Positions 30,311-41,630 are shown, counted from the stretch's first letter. The stretch is 64,000 nucleotides of DNA from Notolepis coatsorum (GCA_963971535.1 OZ020599.1:93569765-93633764), one strand, 5' to 3'. Numbers and translations are program-made. Notes: generated by a model from the letters alone, not told the origin.

Positions 30311-30925
30311 TAAAGTTATGTAATGTCTGACAGTGGGGGAGAAGCTCATTGTGTTAGCCCTGTTACCACCAAAGCATAAGTTGAAAGTAATTTTTTTGAT
30401 ATTTTGAACATATTAAATTAACATGTATAAGAACATTTAAGCCTCAAGAATGCACATCATGGGGTGTCATGACCTGTATCGTTTACATGGCTAATAATGG
30501 CTGCCAATAAACATTTTCGCCAACCCTGTTACCATTGGTTGACAAAGGTATATGCTTTTGTGTGTACATTCAAATTAACTTTTCTTACCAATAGTATTTA
30601 AATATACAAATTGTTGAAGGTTGTCAGCCAACAAGCCACAAAAGCATATACTTCTGTTAACCCTGTTATCCAAATTTTTTATTGGCAGCCATTATTAGTT
30701 ATGTAGTAAACACAGCATGATGTGCATTCATGAGAGGCTTGAATGTTATATATAAGGGACAGTGCATATTAATCAACATCTTTAGCTAATGAGCTTTCAT
30801 CTGTAGTCCCTGCCATTTCAGTTTTCAAACAAATAACTTGCGTATGCTTTTGTGGTAACAGGGTTGACACAATGAGCTTGTCCCCCTCTGTCACACATTA
30901 CATCATTCAAAGAAAACGAATCAAA
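30311..30925. repeat. Large imperfect palindrome, arms about 250 bp
   Basis: Left arm blocks AATGTCTGACAGTGGGGGAG, CTCATTGTGTTAGCCCTGTT and TGATGTGCATTC lie inverted in the right arm (CATGATGTGCATTCATGAG, GGTAACAGGGTTGACACAAT). Probably a fold-back transposon; no target duplication was identified. Confidence 0.75.
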
Positions 30926-31269
30926 AGATGAGACTTGTCTTTTCACCATCAACTTCATAAAAGTCTGAGGATTTCACTTCCTGGAAATCTGGACTTTTGG
31001 AACAGCAGGGGTGTTTTCATTCAAAAGCTACAGGGATGCTGACAACATGGGGACATGACTAAATTGTTCTTTCAACATTTTACACAGGATAAAAACCATT
31101 CATGAGTAATGAAACAACGACTGGGGCTTTATATAAGTTAAAGTTGTTTTGGCCTCAATAGCTACTAGAGATGATACTGAGACGGCCTATTTTATATTTT
31201 GCAAGATGCTTTGCACAAAAATGTGTTTAATATTGTTTAGAAACAAATTATGAATGTTTTTATGCTACA

Positions 31270-31573
31270 TATTTGACCCCACTTCGATTCGATTACAATT
31301 CTTCAGGCAACGATTCAATCCATCATGAAATCGTTTCATTTGACCACGATTTCGATTAATTTTCGATCAGTTAATTCCCCAAGAAATGTTGAATACACAA
31401 ATGTGGCTGGGGGAACTGATTCACTCAGCATGAATGGACTATAGGTCAATAATAGGGGTGTAAATATTTTACCCCACTTCGATTCGATGCATCATGAAAT
31501 CTCTTGACCATGATTCGATTCGACCTTAGCATTGCAATTGCAATTGCAATTGCGATGCATTGTTACACCCCTA
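31270..31573. mobile_element. hAT-type fragments (TAGGGGTGTAA ends)
   Basis: 31453-31573 begins TAGGGGTGTAAATATT and ends TTGTTACACCCCTA. The preceding 170 bases match, inverted, the element before exon 3 at 10425. No clear target duplication. Confidence 0.6.
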
Positions 31574-32164
31574 TACAAGACATCATTGAAACTCAATTAT
31601 ATATTTTTTTTTATTGTTTATTCATTCATAGGATTGAATGACCCCTCCACCATATTGTGTTTCTGTCTATATGTACAGTTCTGGGTTTTCCAAAGTCATT
31701 TTCTCATTTGGATTAGGACTGGGCCATATGGCTCTGGCCAAAATAAAAATGTTATGGTATAACGTTAAATGACCGTATTGAGTTTTCCATATAAATTACA
31801 ACGTGATGACATATTCTCTGTCTTTATTTTGTAATACAATTGCCACATGGTGCAACTTTATTGAAAGTTGTCTTTTGCCATCTAATTCCCATCACAAAGT
31901 CTTTATAATACGTGGTATTTTTTAAATGTATATCTTTGCATAGCTCCATGACAATATACCTTACAATACACAGTAATTTATAGATAGACTCTGAAAGGTT
32001 GTAAGCTGTGGGGAAATCAGATAAAAGCGGCGCAAACGGAGAAGAAGGATGCATATCTAGAAGTAGGCTAGCAGGTGCAGCACTGATCGAGAGATGAATA
32101 AATAAATTTTGTCTGCAAGGCGTTCATAAATTTTTGGATCTCAACGTTCATCTGTGGTCAAAAT

Positions 32165-32300
32165 AAATGCCTTGGATTGATTGATTGAAAACTTTATTAA
32201 CAGATTGCAGTATGGGTACAATACAGTACGGCTCAATACAAACAACTAAGGATGCAAACCAGAAAAAGACTTTCGTCTTGTTTACATAAGGGTCCTCCAT
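32165..32300 (-). mobile_element. LINE 3' end fragment (family of 34325)
   Basis: TGATTGATTGAAAACTTTAT, CAGATTGCAGTATGGGTACA and GAAAGACTTTCGTCTTGTTT are the 3' end of the LINE described at 34325-36982, reverse orientation. Confidence 0.8.
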
Positions 32301-32704
32301 TTTCAATTAATCAAGACATTTATGACATAAATTAAGACATAAAAAGTACTGTGTAAGAAAAAGATATCATAAAAAAATTAGGGATGGGACCGAATATTTG
32401 AAAATTTGAATAGTCGTTTCTGTTATTAAGATCGATTAAATTTTTTTACAATATTCGTTTTGTAAAAAAATATATATAATTTTTATTTTCTTATTTGTTC
32501 TTTTTATTTTTAATGCTTTTTTTTATTGAAGCAAACATTCTTATTTAATTACTTTTTATATTTAGATGCAGCCTAATTTTCATAGCCTAATTGATCAAAA
32601 AGATGCACATGCTACTGTTTCTGTTTGTTTATTAAAGCCGGTTGACAGGCCAATGCAATGCTGTTATTATAGGCTACGATGGTGAATGGTGTAATTTTGA
32701 TTTA

Positions 32705-34125
32705 TTTTTTATTAACAGATTGCAGAATGGGTACAATACAGTACAATTGTTAAGGGGATGCAGACTAGCCCCTTTCGTGACTTTCGGTTTGCAAGCCTGT
32801 GGCTTTTGTGACCGGAGTCACTTGCCCACCCGCCCCGATCACCCAGTAGCGAAACGACCAAGCGTCGTCAAGGGGCTCGCGGTGTGTCAAGAATACATCA
32901 GATCTGAATTTCAAATATACCCAGCGTACAATATGGGTCTAACACAGCTTCACGATGGGGTCTGGAAGCTCGGAGTTGCTAATAAACAGTTTAAAACATT
33001 GTTACTCGACGAGTGGTATTTACAGACCGAACGTCCATCTCCGCCGTTGGTGTCACAGCGCATGCGCACCATGCCGCGTTCACGTTACTGGGAAGAAGCG
33101 GAAGAACCAGAGGACATCTCGTTGCTACAACTAGGAAGCCTTCACGCTTTGACTCTATATATATCTATGCATGAAACCATAGATAGTGTTCTATATATAT
33201 CTATGCATGAAACGCCCACATCCATACTTCCGCAATTCGTGACGCGAAGTGGGAGATATGGGGTCTATAAAAGAATCCCATATGTCCTAGTAGGAATTAC
33301 CACTAGGAGGCTGACGTGAATGGTTTTTCCCAGTCGGAAACTGGTTCTTCCGCTTCTTCCCAGTAACGTGAACGCGGCATGGTGCGCATGCGCTGTGACA
33401 CCAACGGCGGAGATGGACGTTCGGTCTGTAAATACCACTCGTCGAGTAACAATGTTTTAAACTGTTTATTAGCAACTCCGAGCTTCCAGACCCCATCGTG
33501 AAGCTGTGTTAGACCCATATTGTACGCTGGGTATCTTTGAAATTCAGATCTGATGTATTCTTGACACACCGCGAGCCCCTTGACGACGCTTGGTCGTTTC
33601 GCTACTGGGTGATCGGGGCGGGTGGGCAAGTGACTCCGGTCACAAAAGCCACAGGCTTGCAAACCGAAAGTCACGAAAGGGGCTAGATGCAGACCAGAGA
33701 AAGACTTTCGTCTTGTTTACATCAGGGTCCCCCATTTTCAATTCATCATAAAAGTTTTGAAGGAGGATAGGGATTCACATTCCTTCACGGTTGTGGGTAG
33801 GGCGTTCCACATTATTGTGGCATAATTGCGAAACATGTTTAGTCCCTTGTTTGAGCCGAATCTGGGTTGTTGTGGTCGTGGACTTCACTGACCTTTGGGA
33901 AGTATTTTGACATGTACATGGGTATCTTAGTGGTGTAGTGTATATTGTAGACCAGGCCCAGCAAGTTGCTGTACTCTGTCGTCTACTCTAAGCCATCCTA
34001 GGTTGTCAAAATGGGGAGGGGTGAGGTGGGTTTTAGGAGTAAGGCCAAGCAGTAGTCTGACCAGTTTGTTTTGAGATGTTTGTAGCCTTGTTTTTGGGGC
34101 CTTTGAGGTGCGTTTGGAGGGCACG
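32705..34125 (-). mobile_element. LINE 3' fragment, split by the fold-back element
   Basis: 32705-32765 and 33686-34125 are the 3' region and last coding part of the same LINE family as 34325 (TSQNKLVRLLLGLTPKTHL on the minus strand). Confidence 0.8.
32766..33685. mobile_element. 920-bp Mutator-like fold-back element with 345-bp inverted arms
   Basis: The element starts TAGCCCCTTTCG and ends CGAAAGGGGCTA. Arms are 32766-33110 and 33341-33685, nearly identical, around a 230-bp centre. A perfect 9-bp duplication, GATGCAGAC, lies at 32757-32765 and 33686-33694, and the target is a LINE 3' end. A 9-bp duplication with long inverted ends is characteristic of Mutator-like elements. Each arm holds the same open frame of over 100 codons reading towards the centre (GFCDRSHLPTRPDHP, GLAVCQEYIRSEFQ, LLLDEWYLQTERP). 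I do not recognise that peptide; it may be transposase terminus, captured host exon or chance. No complete transposase is present. Confidence 0.85.
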
Positions 34126-34318
34126 CCGCCCCCGTCGCTTCCTGATTCTGCTGCGCAGGCGCACCAACCGACCTGTAGGAGTCGCTGTCCACAACGTCCA
34201 ATCCCCACCCATCAGCTTCCCATCCCACCCCCTAATACTGCCAATTGTATTAGTATGAACGACCAGCCAAGCTGATAGCAATGCGGAGAGCTGGGCTCGA
34301 ACCCAGCGTCTCCTGCAT
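34126..34318 (-). mobile_element. SINE head joined directly to the LINE fragment
   Basis: The minus strand is the 5387-type SINE from about CTGGGTTCGAGCCCAGC to CAGAATCAGGAAGCG, then changes to LINE coding sequence without a tail between them, so the two form one chimeric unit. Confidence 0.7.
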
Positions 34319-34324
34319 TGGTTT

Positions 34325-34695
34325 TTGATTGATTGATTGAAAACTTTATTAACAGATTGCAGAATGGGTACAATACAGTACAGCTCAATACACACAATTG
34401 TTAAGGGGATGCAGACCAGAGAAAGACTTTCGTCTTGTTTCCACCAGGGTCCCCCATTTTCAATTCATCAGGACATATATGACATACATGACATACAGAT
34501 AGTCAGTACTGCTACATCTATACATTTATGACATACCAGATTTGCAAATACAGTACTGTTTGTGATACAGAAGGAGTCAAGAAAAGGGAGTATATACATT
34601 TGACGTAGAAACTGTACATTGGAGGAGGTTGGGTGGGGGGGGTTGGGTACACTGGGATATTGACAACCATACTGGGTAATTTACATTGGAGGTGG

Positions 34696-34732
<37 letters not shown>

Positions 34733-36982
34733 CTGTATAAACAAGCAAAACTGTACATTGAGGGGGGGGAGACTCTGTACAAACAAACGAAATTGTACAT
34801 TGGACTATTGACAAAACCATACTAGGTAAATGACTGTACATTGGAGGGGGTTGGGTTAGGATATTTACAGGGGCCAGTGTTGAATTGCAGTCTCCCGTAG
34901 GTGTCTCTTGAGAGAGGTTTTGAAAGTGGGTAGTGATCCACATTCCTTTACAGCTTTGGGTAGGGCGTTCCACATTGATGTGGCATAATTGCGAAACGTG
35001 TTTAGTCCCTTATTTGAGCCGAATCTGGGTTTAACATGATTTGTGGAGCTCCCTCTGGTGTTGTGATCGTGGTATTCACTGACCTTTGGGAAGTATTTTG
35101 CCATGTACATGGGTACCTTGGTCGTGTAGTGTATCTTGTAGACCAGGCCCTGTACTCTGTCATCTACTCTAAGCCATCCTAGGTTGTCAAAGTGGGCAGG
35201 GGTGAGGTGGGTTCTAGGAGTAAGGTCAAGCAGTAGTCTGACCAGTTTGTTTTGAGATGTTTGTAATTTTGTTTTTAGCGCCTTTGAGGTGCTTTGGTAC
35301 CATGAGGTGCAAGCATAGTCGTAGTACCCCTGAATGAGTGCTCCTGCCAGAGTCTTCAGGGTATTCTTGTTTACCAGAGAGGAGATCCGGTACAAGAATC
35401 GAGTTCGTTGGTTGACTTTTTTTATTACATTGGATGCCATTTTGTCACAGGAGAGATTAGCCTCTAGGATGGAACCCAGGTAGGTAATTTCATCTTTCCT
35501 TGTGACAATATTGTCACCCACTGTAACTGAGAAGCCGTCGGTCTTGCTGAGTTTGTTATTTGAACCGAAGAGAATGGACTCTGTTTTGCCCATGTGTAAT
35601 GATAGTTTGTTATCAGCGAGCCATATGCAGATTCTGCCTAGTTCCGAGCTGAGGGTTTTTTCAACCTGTAACTTGTTCTTGTCAGAGACCAGCAGGGCTG
35701 AGTCGTCCGCAAACAGGAACAAGTTGCAGTCACAAGCTGACGACATGTCATTTGCATAAATTAGGAACAGTAGCGGTCCTAGTATGCTTCCTTGTGGAAC
35801 ACCACAGCTCACTGTGAGAGGGGGGGATAGGGTACCGTTTACCTCCACCATCTGTTCCCTCCCCTCAAGGTAGGATTGCATCCAGCTCACTGATAGACTA
35901 TCAAAACCAATTGCTTTTAGCTTGTCAATCAGAATGGAGTGATTGACCGTGTCAAAGGCCTTTTGTAGGTCCAGCATGACCATGCCGCAGTATTTGCCTG
36001 CGTCCACCTCTTGTTTGATGTGGTCATTCAAATAGAGAAGGCATGTGTCAGTGGAGTGGGATGTTCTGAAGCCAGATTGGAATTCGTAGATTAGATTTTT
36101 TTCCGCTAGGTACTTTTCGACCTGTTCGTAGACTATTTTTTCCATGACTTTCGAGATGGAGGTGAGAATAGAAACAGGGCGGTAGTTGCCTGGGTCTAAT
36201 TTGCTGCCCTTTTTGTGCAGAGGGGTCACCCTCGCAATTTTGAAGTCCTTGGGGACGTGTCCCTGTTTTATGGAGAGGTTTATTATGTGTGTGATGATTG
36301 GGGTGATGGCGGCTGCTGAGTCTCTGAGGAATTTGGAGGGGATGTTGTCATGGCCAGTGGCCTTGTTAGGTTGGAGGGCGCTCAGTTTATTGAGTACCTC
36401 ATCTGTTGTTACCATTTCCAGCTTGAAGTCGTCCTTGCGGACCCCTAGGTTTTTGTAGTAAGCTACTATGTGTTCTACCCCATAAAGCCCTGAGTGGGAG
36501 GGTAGTTTGTTTACCAGTGTTGTGGCTATGTTTGTGAAGAAAATGTTTAAGTAATTGGCTACATCCAGCTTGTCTGTGATGAGCGTGTTGTCCGTTTTTA
36601 TGTTTATGTTTGAGAATCTGGTTTTAAGTTTTTTACTGCATCCTAGTTGATTATTGAGTAATTTCCAAAGTTCACGTGGTTTGTTTTTGTTTTCCTCAGT
36701 TTTGACATTGATGAAATTCTTTTTTGCAGTTTTGATCATGGAGTTTACGTCGTTTCTTAGTCTGTTTCTTTCTAGTTTGAGTTCAGTCACGTGGGCTTGG
36801 AGTTCACTGCTCGTGCTTTTAGTAAGCTTTGACTGATTTTTACGAAACTCAGAGCATTTTTTGTCTCTGGTTTTCATAGCGGCCAGTATTTCGGAGTGCA
36901 TCCACGGCTCAGCGCGATTTTTTACCCTGGTGGTTCTTAGGGGGGCCATGTCGTTTAGTATTGTTGAGAATTTGGTGGTGAG
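34325..36982 (-). mobile_element. Jockey/CR1-type LINE, 5'-truncated, intact RT frame
   Basis: A frame of about 705 codons ends at 34865 (minus). It has the RT blocks VTPLHKKGSKLDPGNYRPVS, SGFRTSHSTDTCLLYL, LDLQKAFDTVNH, GVPQGSILGPLLFLIY and LFLFADDSALLV, with the FADD catalytic box. The endonuclease is missing, so the copy cannot move by itself. The 3' UTR (34325-34864) includes a 31-G run and ends in TTGATTGATTG-type repeats. Confidence 0.85.
34698..34728 (+). repeat. Homopolymer of 31 G
   Basis: Thirty-one consecutive G in the LINE 3' UTR, with further G runs around it. A 21-G run occupies the comparable place in the copy at 59331-59351. Confidence 0.95.
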
Positions 36983-37013
36983 CGCCTTGCCCACTGCACC
37001 ACCTAGCCTCCAT
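36983..37013 (-). mobile_element. SINE head at the LINE 5' junction
   Basis: On the minus strand GGAGGCTAGGTGGTGCAGTG followed by GGCAAGGCGCTC is the first part of the 5387-type SINE, fused to the LINE without a gap. Confidence 0.6.
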
Positions 37014-37239
37014 AGTTATTTGATATAGGTATAGGGACTAGACAACTAGTAGTAAATAATGAGTTAACGTTCCGAAAAGCTTATTGATAAAACGATTCGG
37101 GTAAAGAAATCACAGAATGGGACTTTAAATCATAACAGTGCACACTCCAACTCAATAGGTGGCGGTATATACCTTAGTGATTCGTTTGTGACCCTGCATA
37201 AAGCTCAAGAGAAGCTCTTTGAATACAGCCGCCAGAGAC

Positions 37240-37342
37240 AGACATCTCAAAACAGCCCGCGAATGAATTGCTTTGGTTGAGTTATGTTTATTCGTTGTCG
37301 TCAAGCTGAACTCTCGTAGTTATTTGCTTAGAAAACAAGACG
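37240..37342 (+). other. 5'UTR exon of mis18a-like copy A
   Basis: The donor GACG/GTAAGT at 37343 pairs with the acceptor TTTCTTACAG ending at 40498. Both are conserved in copy B, and the intervening sequences differ greatly in length. The transcription start is not known; the left border is approximate. Confidence 0.55.
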
Positions 37343-37439
37343 GTAAGTGTTTTCTAAAGTCGTAGCCTACATGCAGAACTTGAAAGATATAACGCTACGT
37401 TATTTAACCCGCACGTATGTCGAATTTGACTCCATTGCT

Positions 37440-37740
37440 TACACCCTGGCTCTTGATTGAAACTGTAATTAACAGATTGCAGAATGGGTACAGTACAGTA
37501 CAGCTCTAAGGGGATGCAGACCAGAGAAAGACTATCGTCTTGTTTACATCAGGGTCCCCAATTTTCTATTCATGACATTTGTGAATTGTGACATACAGCT
37601 TTATGACATACATGACATACAGATATAATAATCTAATCTAATCATCGAATCTAATCATGACATTTATGACATATTACAGATATACAGTACTGTTACATTT
37701 TTGACATACAATATATGCAAATATACAGTACTGTAAATAC
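37440..37740 (-). mobile_element. LINE 3' end fragment in copy A intron
   Basis: TAACAGATTGCAGAATGGGT and CAGACCAGAGAAAGAC identify the 34325-type LINE. It is absent from copy B. Confidence 0.8.
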
Positions 37741-37848
37741 AGCCAGGGGGAGGGAACACATTGGGAGGGGGGGGGTCATACATATGGGTAACTCTGAACT
37801 CTGTTGCTACTCAATTTATACCTGCCCACTGCTTTCACTGTCTACAAC

Positions 37849-39962
37849 TACGCCGGCCGCCTGAATGCCTTCTACAACATAACTGCATTTCCGCGTCTCT
37901 GATTGGCCAGGTCATTTCTGGTCATCTGACATGTACGCCCAATCGTGGGACCGCAAGTTTCTACAATGGTTAAGCTTAGGCGCTCTTTCGAAGTAGGTTA
38001 AGGTTAGAGTTTGTCTTAGAGCATGGCGATAGAATGCCTGCCCTGATTCCGACGGTTAAGCTTACGCACTCTTTCGAAGTTGGTTATGGTTTGATTTGAT
38101 TTTGATTTTATTTTATTGATGGATTAAAAACACACAACAAGGATCCAAAGGATAACATGAGAGAGTAAAACCCTTATTTCCGTCATGGTCCCAGGGCTGT
38201 TAGGCCACAACAAAATACACGACAATAACACAACACTCATACATTTAAAACATTATAAGACTAACCTATCGCTAAAATTGTATACCCCACAATAACTAAA
38301 AACTGATTGGAAACCCATTCAAACTATAGGGGGCTATTCTTCTATTCTGTCCATGAGCCACTTCCTGACGCTTCTCTTGAAGCTGTGGAGGCTCAAGCTC
38401 TGCTTGATGGGGAGAGGCAGCTTGTTCCAATCCTGGGCTCCAGAGAAGGTAAGGGAGCATTGGCCCAGTTTCGATCGGAAAGAAGCAGGCTTCAGGTTTG
38501 CTATGCTTGCTCTAGTTCTGTGGTTGTGGGATTCGTTGACCGGGGTGAAGTAGTTTTGGAGGTATCTAGGGGACCTTTGGTTTATAATATTGTGCACTAT
38601 GTTCAGTCTGAGCTGGGTAACTCTGGCCTCTATAGGAAGCCAGTTTAGCTCCTGGAAGTGACTCCTCCCTATGTGGGTGCGAGGGCCAAGACCCATTACC
38701 ACCCTTACTAGCTTATTTTGGGAAACCTGAAGCTTCTTTTTTATGTTCACTGACAGGCCCTCGAACCACGATACGCTACCATAGTCAAAGTGGCAGAGTA
38801 CTAGGCTATTTGCTAATAGCCTGAGGCTATCTCTGCCAAGGAGGTTGGCTTTCCTAGCTAGGTACCTGGTGCGGGCGTTGACTTTGCCCAGTACTTGGGA
38901 GGCCATAGCCTCCCCATCTAGGCTCCCGTCTATCATACAGCCTAGATACTTCGCTTTTTTTTGCTGTTTTAGGGTTACAGCTCCTAGCTGGATATTAAAC
39001 TCCCGTGCTTTCCTGAGCTTGGGCTTGGAGGCTAATAGTACTGCCTCTGTTTTACCTAGGTGAAGAGAAAGCCTGTTGTCCGAAAGCCACCTGCTGACCC
39101 CTGCAATTTCTTCACCTAGCATCTGTTCTAGTGTGTTCTGATCCTTGTGTGAGACTAGCAGGGCTGAGTCGTCTGCAAATAAAAACAAGTTACATGAGCA
39201 TGCTGCTGACATGTCATTTATGTACAGTAAAAAAAGGAGAGGTCCTAGCACGCTTCCTTGTGGGACCCCACATACAATGGGCTTGGCCTCTGACATAGTG
39301 CCACTGACCTCAACCCGCTGCACCCTATCAGCAAGGTAGGAAGAGAACCATCTGACCACTGTCTCAGACATACCCAAGGCCTTAAGCTTGGAGAGCAGTA
39401 TGTCATGGTTCACTGTGTCGAAAGCCTTCTGTAGGTCTAGAAGAACTAGCCCACACAGCTTACCTGAATCTATCTCCCTCCTGATACTGTCTGTAAGATA
39501 AAGAAGACATGTTTCAGTAGAGTAAGACTTCCTAAAGCCGGATTGGAGGTCGTACAGGAGGTCATGGCTGCTTGCATATTCCTGGACTTGTTCATGGACT
39601 ATCTTCTCTAGGACTTTGGATAACACACTTAAAATTGAGACTGGTCTATAATTGCTGGGGTCAGATTTGCTCCCTTTTTTATATATAGGGATGACTTTGG
39701 CATTCTTGAAGTCGGTGGGTACCTTGCCTAGGTCCAGGGAGAGGTTAATAATATGGGTTACTGGTGGAGCTATAACTCCATAGAGTTTGTCTTAGAGCAT
39801 GGCGATAGAACGCCAGGTAGTTTGCAGGCTGTTAGACCCGGAAATAGGCGCAGAACTTGCTGTCCCACGATTGGCGCACATGTCGCATGACCTGGCCAAT
39901 CAGAGCGCAAAACTCGAACGCGGAAATGCAGTTCCGTCGTCGAAGGCATACACGCGCCCCGG
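37849..39962. mobile_element. DNA transposon with about 100-bp inverted ends, carrying a LINE
   Basis: ATGCCTTCTACAACATAACT, GCATTTCCGCG and GATTGGCCAGGTCAT at the left recur inverted at the right (ATGACCTGGCCAATC, CGCGGAAATGCAGTT, CGAAGGCAT). Copy B shows the uninterrupted sequence CTACAACAACTGCCCCACAC, so the borders are close to 37849 and 39962. The LINE at 38097-39779 later entered it. Confidence 0.75.
38097..39779 (-). mobile_element. Second jockey/CR1-type LINE fragment
   Basis: A minus frame of 430 codons (38334-39626) and upstream remnants give ASSHDLLYDLQSGFRKSYST, LLDLQKAFDTVNHDIL, GVPQGSVLGPLLFLLY and LFLFADDSALLV. It is related to, but clearly distinct from, the 34325 LINE. RT N-terminus and endonuclease are absent. 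Confidence 0.85.
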
Positions 39963-40079
39963 CCCACACTGTAATCACAGTAATCATAATAATCTCATAT
40001 TAACTACCTACCTCATACTATAGTCTACCCATATACTCTGTATGATAGCATGTACAACAGTGCTGTATATACTGCATAT

Positions 40080-40111
40080 TTACATTTATATTTTAAACAT
40101 TTTATATTTTC

Positions 40112-40145
<34 letters not shown>
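40080..40145. repeat. TA dinucleotide array in copy A intron
   Basis: About 14 TA units around 40117-40144; copy B has a short interrupted version. Confidence 0.85.
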
Positions 40146-40146
<1 letters not shown>

Positions 40147-40557
40147 ATATTTGTCTGAATATACCTGCATATAATCCCTCTATACGTAATGCTGTATATA
40201 CCATATATATATTTATTCTCAACGCATAATATATATATCCACACCTGTCGGTAGGTACTTACCTGCACATAAACCGTTTACATATCTGTAGATACTAGAT
40301 CTATATCTGTACATATCCTACTCTTACTAGTTACGCTGCCAGTATGACTACTACCAACTGTACCCAGTTTAATCACCTTGTATATTGTACATTGTATATT
40401 GCTGTTGTACTCTGGTTGGATGCCAACTTATTGTCATTGTACTGTACTCGTGCTGCATAATGACAACATTTTAATCTAATCGAATACATTTCTTACAGTA
40501 AGCCTAGCTAGCGGGACCCAGTACTGTCGACTAGACGTGGCTGCCTAACATTGGACC

Positions 40558-40560
40558 CAT

Positions 40561-40594
<34 letters not shown>

Positions 40595-40600
40595 GCAACA
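40558..40600 (+). repeat. CAA-repeat leader directly before the copy A start codon
   Basis: ACA/CAA units repeat about a dozen times up to the ATG. Copy B has only CATAACAACCACA at this place. Confidence 0.92.
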
Positions 40601-41185
40601 ATGGCAAGAAGAGCAAAATACCCACAGAACCTTGAAAATATGACCTTTGTTGTCACCACTGAGGACGACTACTCAACGACTACTGCCAAAGAAGATGTAA
40701 CGCTGGCGGAAAACAATGACGAGAATGACCAGCCCGTCGTCTTCTTGTGTGGGAAGTGCAACTTGCCCGTCGGCGACTCCCTGTCCTGGAACCGAATCGA
40801 GGAAGAGGAGAACCAAATAATTTTGAATCGCGTAACCGCCAGTGTCTTGATTGGAAAGGAACCCGTTTTACACGAGCACGGCAAGATGAAATCCGTCTGC
40901 GGGGTCGTCCGCCTCTCCTGTCGAGGCTGTAAGTCGTTGCTAGGCATGGTGTACATGTCCACACCCAAGAGCCTGGACTACAAGAGGTACAAGTTCTGTC
41001 TCGACGTCGCGGATATTGAGAGTTACGTGCTGGGCTCTGCGGACAAGCAGGTGTTCGTGGGCCCGAAGGAGAAGTCTCTCAGCCTGGTTAACAAATGCAC
41101 TGTTGAACAACAGCTTGACGAGATGAAGTCGCTGGTGTTGACCCTGGCCAACAGGATGACAGAGATCGAGGCTAACTTAGAGTAG
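40601..41185 (+). CDS. mis18a: Mis18-alpha-like protein, copy A (194 aa)
   Basis: Mis18-alpha belongs to the centromere complex that licenses loading of CENP-A nucleosomes. The single coding exon has the Mis18 (yippee-like) zinc domain: CGKCNLPVGDSLSW holds the first CxxC and SCRGC the second. TPKSLDYKRYKFCL and IESYVLGSADKQ, also characteristic of Mis18-alpha, follow. The C-terminal 35 residues look like a short coiled coil (VEQQLDEMKSLVLTLANRMT). The start has a Kozak-like AACAATGG and is the same in copy B. Mammalian MIS18A has several coding exons, so this form may descend from a retrocopy or from intron loss. It differs from copy B by eight substitutions and ends three residues earlier because TTG became TAG. 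Confidence 0.88.
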   Translation: MARRAKYPQNLENMTFVVTTEDDYSTTTAKEDVTLAENNDENDQPVVFLCGKCNLPVGDSLSWNRIEEEENQIILNRVTASVLIGKEPVLHEHGKMKSVCGVVRLSCRGCKSLLGMVYMSTPKSLDYKRYKFCLDVADIESYVLGSADKQVFVGPKEKSLSLVNKCTVEQQLDEMKSLVLTLANRMTEIEANLE

Positions 41186-41439
41186 CTGATCTAAGCATGG
41201 TAAGTTAAGATAATATATTCCTTCATTGATCCCCTTGGGGGAAATTCAGGCATCATAGCAGCATGGGGGAGGGGAGGTACAGGTAGTAAAAAAAAACAGT
41301 GTAAACAATATAACAAATCAATATAATTAACTCTGGACATGTGCATATGGGCAACAAGGTGCGAGATGAGGGTATGTATGCCCTCTCAGTTATATTTGCC
41401 CTACAATAAGTAGTTACAATATATAATCTAAATCTAATC

Positions 41440-41630
41440 TTCAGAACATCCCACTCCACTGACACATGCCTTCTCTATTTGAATGACCACATCAAACAAG
41501 AGGTGGACACGGGCAAATACTGCGGCATGGTCATGCTGGACCTACAAAAGGCCTTCGACACTGTCAATCACTCCATTCTGATTGACAAGCTAATCAATTG
41601 GTTTTGATAGTCTATCAGTGAGCTGGATGC
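41440..41630 (+). pseudogene. LINE RT fragment
   Basis: ACATCCCACTCCACTGACAC and following bases encode TSHSTDTCLLYLNDHIKQE and LDLQKAFDTVNHS, matching the 34325 LINE, plus orientation. Confidence 0.8.

Larger units (their letters stand above)
37018..41203 (+). repeat. Segmental duplication, copy A (mis18a-like gene)
   Basis: From GATATAGG...GGGACTAGACAACTAG to GCTGATCTAAGCATGGTAA this matches 45040-46773, except for insertions in its intron and small changes. It covers promoter-proximal sequence, 5'UTR exon, intron ends and the coding exon. Confidence 0.9.

Noticed and set aside
34518..34973. Pro-rich minus frame of 151 codons
   Set aside because: Produced by the G runs in the LINE 3' UTR.
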